Shown: positions 22,634-32,000 of the stretch, piece by piece | How the letters are laid out: each line of letters opens with the position of its first letter | Position numbering within the stretch: the first letter of the stretch is position 1 | Assembly: GCF_963678635.1 (NCBI RefSeq) | Contig: NC_087070.1 | Coordinates: forward strand, 26,218,007 to 26,282,006 | Direction of reading: 5' to 3' | Source: Symsagittifera roscoffensis | Lineage: Eukaryota; Xenacoelomorpha; Acoela; Convolutidae | DNA: 64,000 nucleotides | Program-made: the position numbers and the translations under genes | The notes under the pieces: generated by a model | The model's database searches: none | What the model saw: only the letters and a program-made list of their open reading frames with translations | What the model was told of the DNA's origin: nothing

Positions 22634-24015
22634 AATTATTAATTTTTCTCCAACTCCTTTTTCTAGTAATCTCAAATCAAAACATAAACCCTTCCCCTCG
22701 TACAGGACCACAAGATTTATTAGTAACACATTACGATTGTGAAGAAAATGAACAAAAAACACTACACAAATATGCAATAAATCAAGTATCACAATGTGAA
22801 ACAGAACCACAAGCTATAGAAACCACAGATGTAATACCAACACTCTATTCAAAAGCCCGAGCAACAACAGTTACAGGTTATAAATTCACAGCAACATTTT
22901 CCGAAAAGAAAGTACATTGTTCACAAGTCTCGAACGGAAACAAAAACCGACTTGACCATGAATCATTCTATCAAAGTAATATAGAACGTCTTTTACATCT
23001 CAATCCCGACGATTGTAAAAATGAATTACTTAGACTAAACATCACACGAAATAAAAACTCCCAAAGAAAGTTAGTTAATTTTCAAGTTTTTCCAGACTCT
23101 GTACATCAATCACAACTTGAAAGACACCAAGGACATATAAGACTAGACGAAAAATACCCGTATAACGGCGCACACGGACGATTAACCTATGACCTACACG
23201 ATAAACATTGGATACCACACATTGGTATAAATGACCCATCAAACTGCAAAGCAGACACAAAAAATAAAGGATACCAAGAAATAATGTTTTTCGATTGGAA
23301 AATACAACTCGAAAAAACACAACTAACACGAGATTTATCAGATAATACAATGATCTATCAAGGAATCCGATTACCTTGTAAAAATGATCAAGGTTATTGC
23401 GACCCTACAACGAGAACACAAGCAACAATTGTTTGGTTCCCCGAAGATACATGTACAACATTTCAAGTAGCAAAAATACACGCTCGTATGATAAAATTTC
23501 ACGAAAAATATTTTATACAATCAATCCCATATGAACAAGTCCATCCATCACGAAAACTAAGTTCTAATTTTAGAAACATAGACAATATAGAAAATAAATT
23601 GACACGTTTTCAAATATATCAAGAAACAGAACTTGCATGTAAATACAGGAATCCACTTCACAGAACACAATACTCTGAAATATTAGTTGAATACGAAAAA
23701 GGATTCGACATGACCACTGGAAAAGTAAAAATTGACCCATATGCCACAGGTCATCCTCTAAACGAAGGAACATCCTATATACCAGTTAATTTTGAAAAAA
23801 GCAACGGACAACCTGGTGGACATCTAAAACCCCATGACACCAGAAGCACACGCTTACAAGAATTATCACTAATGAATACTACATATTTCGGTAATATCCA
23901 CTATGATATTCATTTAGATATGAAACTAGATTATACAATTAGCCGAATTTTTCAAGAAATGTCACTCTCCGAATTAGAAACACTACACCAACTATGCGAA
24001 TTAGAACGAACTTAA
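22621..24015 (+). CDS. env: Chuvirus-like envelope glycoprotein, N-terminal part
   Basis: The ATG at 22621 begins a clear signal peptide (ILKLLIFLQLLFLVIS). The ectodomain has a YDC motif near residue 38 and many spaced cysteines. It ends CELERT before TAA at 24013-24015. The same frame continues open beyond the stop. The overall pattern, with an N-terminal YDC, a late C-E-x-R-T motif and the downstream section, resembles glycoproteins of chuviruses and related negative-strand viruses, which are membrane fusion proteins. N-glycosylation sites (NIT, NTT) are present. The family call is from memory of motif patterns and not tested. The product as read here lacks a membrane anchor. Confidence 0.7.
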   Translation: MYILKLLIFLQLLFLVISNQNINPSPRTGPQDLLVTHYDCEENEQKTLHKYAINQVSQCETEPQAIETTDVIPTLYSKARATTVTGYKFTATFSEKKVHCSQVSNGNKNRLDHESFYQSNIERLLHLNPDDCKNELLRLNITRNKNSQRKLVNFQVFPDSVHQSQLERHQGHIRLDEKYPYNGAHGRLTYDLHDKHWIPHIGINDPSNCKADTKNKGYQEIMFFDWKIQLEKTQLTRDLSDNTMIYQGIRLPCKNDQGYCDPTTRTQATIVWFPEDTCTTFQVAKIHARMIKFHEKYFIQSIPYEQVHPSRKLSSNFRNIDNIENKLTRFQIYQETELACKYRNPLHRTQYSEILVEYEKGFDMTTGKVKIDPYATGHPLNEGTSYIPVNFEKSNGQPGGHLKPHDTRSTRLQELSLMNTTYFGNIHYDIHLDMKLDYTISRIFQEMSLSELETLHQLCELERT

Positions 24016-25239
24016 ATATTACAATCACTTGCACTAGCAGTATTAAAAATACCCTATGCAGGATACTTATTATCTGGAAATAGATCAAATTTTTTAGACT
24101 ATGAAGGAAACATCTTATGGTTTTATACTTGTACTAAAAAAGTATCACCACTATACGTTTTTGAAGATAAACGATGTTATAAAAGAATCCCTATCTTTTA
24201 TAAGAATAAAGTACATTTCGTGGATACACTTTCACGAAGAACCTATTTCTGGGATACCGCAGTCCCATGTGGATCAGAAAACAGCCACAATGTAGTACAA
24301 CTAAACCCTGATGAAAATAAATATTATCTTCTCACTCCATATCCCACATTAATGCAATCACTCAAAAAATTTTCACCAGAAAGCATTCGCGCTATTGCTC
24401 GAAACCCAAATATAGACTTACAATCAATAGGAATCTATTCAAAATCAGATATTCAACATCACATTAGAACACAACAATTCCAAGAATTATTAACACAAAT
24501 GGACACTATACAAAGACAATCAATAGACCAAAATTTACGCAAACTTGCAGAAACCGCAGGATTTGCCGATATCTACACGCAAGACTATAGCGGATATTTT
24601 AAAGACATTAAAGATTATATATATCTAAACGGTGAAAAATACCGTCCCCAAGATATATCACCAATTAACATTTTTAGCTTTGTTACACTCAAAAATGAGA
24701 TCCTCGATTTTCTAGGATGGCCCTACTACATCTTAGAAAAATTGACTATTTTATACGCAATGTTTAACTTTATTGGATTTCTTTTCTCACTTTTAAAAGG
24801 AATCTACAACACATGTGCTATACACACACAAGTAAACAGACAAGCAAGCGTAGCACGCATACTCTTTGCAGGATTTTTTGGAATCTTTTCTACATCTATA
24901 AACAAAATTCTTTTAGACGCACAAATAAAGGAATATAACACAAAAATAGCAACACGACAAAATACATACGACGAAGAACATAACAATGTAGACATAACGC
25001 CAACGGCACCACAATTACCAGCCCTACCAAATAACCATCCACTATCCCTAGTCCCACGAAATTTTCGAAATTTAGCCATCACACATAATCCAAATTTTCG
25101 ACTCACCACATCACAAAGTCCCATTCAACATATAATGACACACCAGTCACAAGATGATAATACTTATGAACAAATTATTGAACAACCCCATACCACCGCT
25201 TTTCAGTCTCAAAATAATCATTTTTTTAGCCCACGATGA
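24016..25239 (+). pseudogene. env: Chuvirus-like envelope glycoprotein, C-terminal part after in-frame TAA
   Basis: In the same frame as the preceding section, 407 codons stay open to TGA at 25237-25239. The first in-frame ATG is at 24220. It has the motif run characteristic of chuvirus-type glycoproteins: GYLLSGNRSNFL, a CYKRIPIFY segment, FVDTLSRRTY, and a LTPYP segment. A membrane anchor lies at about 24720-24810 (KLTILYAMFNFIGFLFSLLK), followed by a cytoplasmic tail. The single TAA separates it from the signal peptide and N-terminal ectodomain. The break is either a recent nonsense mutation, a stop that is read through, or an assembly error. The gene ends in an ATGA overlap with the next ORF. 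Confidence 0.7.
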
Positions 25240-27041
25240 GCCGCCAACTTGGATCACTACACCGATCAAATTCCCACCCAACCAATCTTACCTCTCCAAT
25301 CCCAATAATACCACTTTTTGCTTTTCCGCCACCCGATTTTTCACCTAGTAATGTAACATCAGGCATGAATTCCGACACTAATTCACACATCTCAGTTTTA
25401 TATTCCATCTCACAACTCAATAACCCGAATATTGAAACCCCCGATGAATTTGCCGACTCAGAACCATCCCCATCCAATAATTTTCATAACTCTTCTAATT
25501 TTTCTCAACCCCCTTTTCAACCCATATTATCCAATAACCCTGACCCAATCACTCCCACACCCTCTTATGCTTCCCAAGTTACCCCAACCTACTCCTCATA
25601 CCATTCTGACCAATCATCTCATTCTCCAGACACCCCCCGAATCTCCCCAGAGCTAGATAATTTTATTACCCTTCAACAACAACCCTACCACCTTAATACC
25701 CCAACCATAAACCAAATCTCCTCCACAATAAATTCATCCAACCCCCCTACCCCTACACCCTCTTCAATTTATACTGAATCATTAGCACCATCATCCACAT
25801 CAACTGAATCTTCACTCAACACTAATAGAGCTTACCGCACTTTTAAAAGAAAGTTCCCCAACCATCCTTTCCCAGCAAAACCAGGAACAGCCCGTGAATA
25901 CATCAACCACCCCAAGCACACTAACACAAAAGAATTTTTAGCCATCACCTTACCCTCATTCCCACAATACACCTTAAACACCCCCCATGACACTAACGAA
26001 ACACGCAACTTTGTAGATGAATACGTTTTAATGCCCACTCTCTCTTGGACCTCATATTATCATTTTACTAACCCTCTTTGCTTACCTTTATCTAACACTC
26101 ACATCGATATAGAGCGAAATACGGACATGCTATATCGACTCACTACACCACTAACACCTAGACAATTTACTTACGTTGGATATAAAAAATCACTAAAAAC
26201 ACACACTGCACCTAGAGCTAACGAATATACACTCGAATACTATGATCACAACATCATCAGAGCTAACCAAGATCAATTCTTAGACGACGATCGCTTCGCT
26301 AATCCACAAATTACCGAGAAATTTTTCATCAAGACACCATATATATTCACACTAAACATCTTCGACCGAAAGTTTGATCACATTATTTCAGAAGCACTAA
26401 CAGACACACAAGCATACGAAAGTTTTAAAGAACGCTTCCAAATATTTTCACTAACCTTTCATTTCCTTGCACCACACGAAAGAGATTTACACTGCTCACA
26501 CGATATTATGTTGCGCACTAAACAAACCCACACATATAGTTATTATCGCTTCATCCAAAATCACTTTGACCTACACACACCCTCTAGACAACCACACCAT
26601 CGTTTTCAATTCATTAATTCCAAATACACTTCACCATTTTTCCTAAATTTCACATATTGCATTAAAGACACTAACCTCCATGGTATTCTTCGTAATTATG
26701 ACCCCATAACCCAAATGTACATCTTCTGTCCCATCACCAAGACCTTCAACGCCGAAGAATCCCGACCCTTCCTTATCCCGCACGAGTTTGTACAACCTAT
26801 AGAAATCCCAATTTTAGAATTCATCCACAACACTAAATTCAATCACAAATTATATAATCTAATCCAAAACACACCTTATGAGTTTGCAGTTGGCACTGAA
26901 GAACTAACCACTATTAAGGCACTTCAATTGCTTTGGCCACTGCTTCAGACTAAAAATATCATCCGCATCTTAGCTAAACTACTAACAACTTCAGAACTAA
27001 TTCACGACATCTTCCCCCACGGTTTTTTCCCCGACGACTAA
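25236..27041 (+). CDS. Unknown 601-aa accessory protein (ORF X)
   Basis: It starts within the envelope stop codon (ATGA at 25236-25239). Residues 1-200 are Pro/Ser/Thr/Asn-rich and disordered. Residues 200-600 look folded, rich in aromatic residues and histidine, with phrases such as DEYVLMPTLSWTSYYHF and FSLTFHFLAPHERDLHCSHD and a hydrophobic C-terminus (KALQLLWPLLQTKNIIRIL). There is no signal peptide and no obvious membrane span. I recognise no family. The position, tightly coupled to the envelope gene and just before a spliced 3' region, points to a virus-like structural or regulatory role, which is inference. The disordered N-terminus followed by a folded C-terminal domain echoes the ATG-less frame at 21497-22633, though I see no sequence identity between them. 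Confidence 0.75.
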   Translation: MSRQLGSLHRSNSHPTNLTSPIPIIPLFAFPPPDFSPSNVTSGMNSDTNSHISVLYSISQLNNPNIETPDEFADSEPSPSNNFHNSSNFSQPPFQPILSNNPDPITPTPSYASQVTPTYSSYHSDQSSHSPDTPRISPELDNFITLQQQPYHLNTPTINQISSTINSSNPPTPTPSSIYTESLAPSSTSTESSLNTNRAYRTFKRKFPNHPFPAKPGTAREYINHPKHTNTKEFLAITLPSFPQYTLNTPHDTNETRNFVDEYVLMPTLSWTSYYHFTNPLCLPLSNTHIDIERNTDMLYRLTTPLTPRQFTYVGYKKSLKTHTAPRANEYTLEYYDHNIIRANQDQFLDDDRFANPQITEKFFIKTPYIFTLNIFDRKFDHIISEALTDTQAYESFKERFQIFSLTFHFLAPHERDLHCSHDIMLRTKQTHTYSYYRFIQNHFDLHTPSRQPHHRFQFINSKYTSPFFLNFTYCIKDTNLHGILRNYDPITQMYIFCPITKTFNAEESRPFLIPHEFVQPIEIPILEFIHNTKFNHKLYNLIQNTPYEFAVGTEELTTIKALQLLWPLLQTKNIIRILAKLLTTSELIHDIFPHGFFPDD

Positions 27042-27044
27042 CAG

Positions 27045-27123
27045 GTAAGTATGAATTAAATGAATATTACTAACTAATTGAAATATTAAAAAACTCACCA
27101 TACTTTATTCATGTTTTCTTTAG
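27045..27123 (+). other. Canonical 79-bp intron just after the last stop codon
   Basis: The sequence reads CAG|GTAAGT, a perfect donor three bases after the ORF X stop. A perfect TACTAAC branch-point sequence at 27068-27074 and TGTTTTCTTTAG as acceptor at 27112-27123 complete it. All three signals are consensus and the spacing is normal for a short invertebrate intron. Retention in an element copied through RNA means that genomic transcripts must escape this splice. Confidence 0.7.
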
Positions 27124-28656
27124 ATTTTTAGCCTTCATCCGACGATCACCTACAAAAACCACAAAAGACAAATAAAAATCGCAAATTTCATCAAACAGAT
27201 TTCAAAAATTCTATTAATCTCTTACACTTATAAATTTATAAATTTAATACCAATGCAGTAAATTCATTTCTAAAATTTTCCCCACAAGCAGTAAATCTAA
27301 TTATGATGAAAATTTGTAACTTAAAATTCCCCCATAACTAGCAGTAAATTTCCAAATTCTATGCAGTAAATTAATAAAATGCAATTGCAGTACTAACCTT
27401 TTGATATTCTCATTTATTCGCACAGAAATTCTATCCACACTCGCACAGCTCGCCCACGAAGAATTGTTTAAAATAATGAATTTCAGTTTCAAGTTTTCAC
27501 ACTCAACAACTCTAACATATAATAACATGTTTCAAACTTTCCTTTAACCCGGTTGGAAAGGAATCATATACTAAACAAAACTAACCAACGCAGCTTACTA
27601 AATACCACAAATCATAGAATAACAGCATGACTAAGAAAAGGAAACCAACGGTACCCAAACCGGATTAACCCAGTTTAAAACTGGATAATGTATTCTTTTG
27701 AAGACTATTATAAAGTCTAAGAAAGAAATAATAAAACACAAAAAAGTCGAAAGACAAACCCATACCACAAACAATTTGATTTTTGAAAAAAGGACACAAC
27801 CAACAAAACATAAGAAAAACCACAACAAACCCAACATAAAACGTTGTCACATAACAGGACCCCTCACAAAAACCGCATGAAATCATACTCCCACTCCTGG
27901 CCTAACCCACCAGAGAAGGACGTCCTGAGCATGCTCTATAGCCGGCCTAACCCACCGCGCTACATCCACGCTTTGTGACCACACCTCTATTTTTAATAAG
28001 AGGTACTCAAGTAAGAGTAACTCTTCAAAATAACCGAACTAAAACAAAAAGCTTTTGTGAAAACAACTAACTAAAATCATAATTAAAAAATATTAAACTA
28101 ATAAATGTTTTATAAAATGTAAATTACATTATGCAATACATAGATCAGAATACAACACCAAGGACGAACATCTAAAGACAAAACGACCCCACTACACTCG
28201 AGAGAGAATGACCAACCACAATCGATATGCCACTCACAATCACAACTCAAAGGATTTAGAGTACGACTTGACTTCGCAGAAAAGGACTTCATTGAACTAG
28301 ACCAATGACCACCTCGATGTTCAAGTATACGTACAGATCCGAGTAACCAGGCATCCCCTCCACGCACAATCTCCACGCCATTCCCAAACTAGATCAGACA
28401 CAAAAGAAGTTCTCCACGCAGAACAGAAAAACCTGACATAGCCAACCATTCTGAAATCAGATTTGAGTTTGTTGCAAAGACTTAGTCGTTGTCACTAGAA
28501 GACACAACGTCTTATGTCTCTAACTCCAGCTTCCTGGAACTTCTTTAACAAAAAGGAAACAGAAGAAATAAGATGTTCGCCAAACACCAACGTCCATCAT
28601 CCATCCTTCGAATTGCAGAAGAACTATTCTAAAAAACTCTGTAAAACCCGGATGGG
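27124..28656 (+). other. Long 3' untranslated region of the retroelement
   Basis: No long frame. GCAGTAAAT or GCAGTAAATT occurs several times between 27250 and 27400. A perfect palindrome CCAGTTTAAAACTGG lies at 27670-27684. GGCCTAACCCACC occurs twice, about 27899 and 27954. These repeated motifs could be RNA signals for export or packaging; function unknown. Confidence 0.5.
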
Positions 28657-29066
28657 TGGAACCTGATCTAAACTACATTTTATGATTGGATAAATTAGAT
28701 ATTTTACCAATGTAAAGTATTTAATATTAACCAATCATGATCCATCTAACTAACAACCCACTTATTTGTAAGTGCTGAAGTTACTTGTAATTTCAGCACC
28801 AGAGAGATTTGAATTTAACTTAGAAATTAGTTGGACTCTCCCGAGCACTTCAGCAACCGCAATAAACCAGTATACCCTAGATCTATTGAGCCTAGCAGAG
28901 ACTAGTTAAACAACCTGAGACTAGATAGTATAAGAGTAAGATTAGGATCGGTATTAGACTAAGAAGTTGCACGAATCTATCCGGCCGAAAATAAGATAGC
29001 GTGACGAGCAGACGGTGTACCCTATCCGAAATTACTCTATGAGTTAACCAACTCGGTCATAACTCA
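28657..29066 (+). repeat. 3' LTR
   Basis: 410 bp, no difference from the 5' LTR seen by eye. AATAAA is at 28861-28866. It joins directly to a satellite unit (CGTTAGTCGTGACGATTAAA). The purine tract before it (GGATGGG) is short for a polypurine tract. Confidence 0.95.
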
Positions 29067-32000
29067 CGTTAGTCGTGACGATTAAACCGAAAAGGCGCCA
29101 GAGAAAGCTCAGACAGGTCACATCTTTATCAAATCTCTCTCAGACTACCTGATTCCACTAAGAATTTTTTCCGATCACAACTTCTTGATAGCGGAAACAA
29201 CTGAAGAAACTGCCTCGCCATCATCTTTTCAAGATCCTTCTCGGCTGAATTAGGCGTACAATTCGAGATCAGAGATCATTTCAGCAACATATCTTCTGTA
29301 ATTGATACATAAACAGGGGCTGAGGCAGATACTTTTCATACCAATTTCAACTTAGACTGACTGCAACAAATCAAACTAGAAACTCTTACCTCAAAACCGA
29401 AACAATTTTAGATTGACCCGACGGACAAAGCAGCGGCCGTCCAGCTATGAGCAAGATGCCGAATCTTTTTTATAAAAGTAGGGTAACTGACATAGGGAAA
29501 ACTGACACTGACTAATAAAAAAATTTTCCTCCGAGTATGCAGAAATCTTGACTAGCGAGACCTTCAAAAAGTCGACAGTCGGAAAAAGTTTTGGTAAAAA
29601 AAATGAGAATATTTCAAGTTTTTCAATGGAACCTTACTTTTCCCTTGGACACCTGAGCGCACCAAAAAACGCGCAGACAATCTTAACCTCATTCAATCAG
29701 TCAGGCAGCTCTTGTAGAAACGTGGATCCAATAACGTTTGTTGGAGGAAGCCGTTTTGTTGATAGAGTATCATACAGATAGAGTGGTCGTCAGTTTAGAG
29801 GAAGAACCCGAGAGACCGTTAATCGTGATGAATAAACCAAAGAGGCGCCAGAGAAAGCTCAGACAGTTCACATCTTTATCAAATCTCTTTCAGACTACCT
29901 GATTTCACTAATAAATCTTTCCGACCACAACACCTTGATAGCGGAAACAACTAAAGAAACTGCCTCGCCATCACATTTTCAAGATCTTTCTCGGCTGAAT
30001 TAGGCGCACAGCTCGAGATCAGAGTTCTTTTCAGCAACATATCTTCTGTAATTGATACATAAACAGGGGCTGAGGCAGAAACTTTTCATACCAATTTCAA
30101 CTTAGACTGACTGCAACAAATCAAACTAGAAACTCTTACCTCAAAACCGAAAACAATTTTAGATTGACCCGACGGACAAAACAGCGGCCGTCCAGCTATG
30201 AGCAAGATGCCGAATCTTTTTACAAAAGTAGGTAACTGACATAGGGAAAACTGACACTGACTAATAAAAAAATTTTCCTCCGAGTATGCAGAAATCTTGA
30301 CTAGCGGGACTTTTAAAAAGTCGACAGTCGGAAAAAGTTTTGGTCGAAAAAATGAGAATAGTTCAAGTTTTTCAATGGAACCTTACTTTTCCCTTGGGCA
30401 CCCTGAGCGCACCAAAAAACGCACAGACAATCTTAACCTCATTCAATCAGTCAGGCAGCTCTTGTAGAAACGTGGATCCAATAACGTTTGTTGGAGGAAG
30501 CCGTTTTGTTGATAGAGTATCATACAGATAGAGTGGTCGTCAGTTTAGAGGAAGAACCCGAGAGACCGCTATTCGTGATGAATAAACCGAAAAGGCGCCA
30601 GAGAAAGCTCAAACAGGTCATATCTTTATCAAATCTCTTTCAGACTACCTGATTTCACTAAGAAATCTTTCCGACCACAACACCTTGATAGCGGAAACAA
30701 CTAAAGAAACTGCCTCGCCATCATATTTTCAAGATCTTTCTCGGCTGAATTAGGCGCACAACTCGAGATCAGAGTTTTTCAGAAAAATATCTTCTGTAAT
30801 TGATACATAAACAGGGGCTGAGGCAGATACTTTTCATACCAGTTTCAACTTAGACTAACTGCAACAAATCAAACTAGAAACTTTTTCCTCAAAACCGAAA
30901 ACGATTTGAGAGTGACCCGATGGACAAAGCAGCGGCCTTCAAGCTGTGAGCAAGATGCCGAATCCCTATACAAAAGTAGGTAACTGACATAGGGAAAACT
31001 GACATGACTAATAAAAAAATTTTCCCCGAGTATGCAGAAATCTTGACTAACGGGACCATCAAAAAGTCGACAGTCGGAAAAATTTTTGGTCGAAAAAATG
31101 AAAATATTGCAAGTTTTTCAATGGCAACCTCAGTTTTCCCTTGGACAAGTGATCGCACCAAAAAACGCACAGACAATCTTAACCTCATCCAATCAGTCAA
31201 GCAGCTCTTCTAGAAACGTGGATCCAACAACGTTTTTTGGAGGAAGCCGTTTTGTCGATAGAGTATCACAGACAGATAGAGTGGTCGTCATTTTAGAGGA
31301 AGAACTCGAGAGACCGAGTGGTCGTCATTTCAGAGGAAGAACGCGAGAGACCGTTGGTCGTGATGATTAAAAAGAAAAAGACGCCAGAGAAAGCTCAGAC
31401 AGGTCACATCTCTATCAAATCTCTTTCAGGTTTCAGGCTACCTGAATCATCGAAGAAATCTTTCCGACCACAACACCTTGATAGCGGAAACAAATGAAGA
31501 AACTGCCTCGCAATCATATTTTCAAGATCGTTCTCGGCTGAATTAGGCGTACAATTCGAGATCAGAGTTCTTTTCAGCAATATTTCTTCTCTAATTGATA
31601 CATAAACAGGGGCTGAGGCAGATACTTTTCATACCAATTTCAACTTAGACTGACTGCAAAAAATCAAACTAGAAACTCTTACCTCAAAACCGAAAACTAT
31701 TTTAGATTGACCCGACGGACAAAGCAGCGGCCGTCAAGCTATGAGCAAGATGCCGAATCTTTTTACAAAAGTAGGTAAATGACATAGGGAAAACTGACAC
31801 TGACTAGTTAAAAAATTTTCTACCGAGCATGTAGAAATCTTGACTAGCGGGACCTTCAAAAAGTGGACAGTCGGAAATTTTTTTCAAAGGCACCTTAGTT
31901 TTCCCTTGGACACGTGAGCGCACGAAAAAACTCACAGACAATCTTAACCTTATTCAATCAGTGAGGCAGCTCTTGTAGAAACGTGGATCCAATAACGTTT

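Larger units (their letters stand above)
10153..29066 (+). mobile_element. Giant envelope-bearing Ty3/gypsy-class LTR retroelement
   Basis: This is a complete element of 18.9 kb bounded by two 410-bp LTRs that appear identical base for base, begin with TG and end with CA. Order: LTR, PBS-like site, 1.7-kb leader with a pre-gag frame, gag-pol, two small membrane ORFs, a frame without ATG, a chuvirus-like envelope, an unknown 601-aa ORF, an intron, a long 3' region, LTR. The integrase follows RNase H and carries a GPY/F module, which places pol in the Ty3/gypsy group rather than Copia. Usual members are 5-12 kb, so this one is unusually large. The coding strand is A-rich and G-poor throughout, unlike its surroundings. 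The right flank is satellite sequence starting CGTT, and the two bases left of the element (TT) agree with a 4-bp CGTT duplication mostly hidden in the gap. Confidence 0.92.

Noticed and set aside
24101-24295. 64-aa frame across the env break
   Set aside because: It is in a different frame from env; the env frame itself is open from 24016 to 25239 and carries the conserved motifs.
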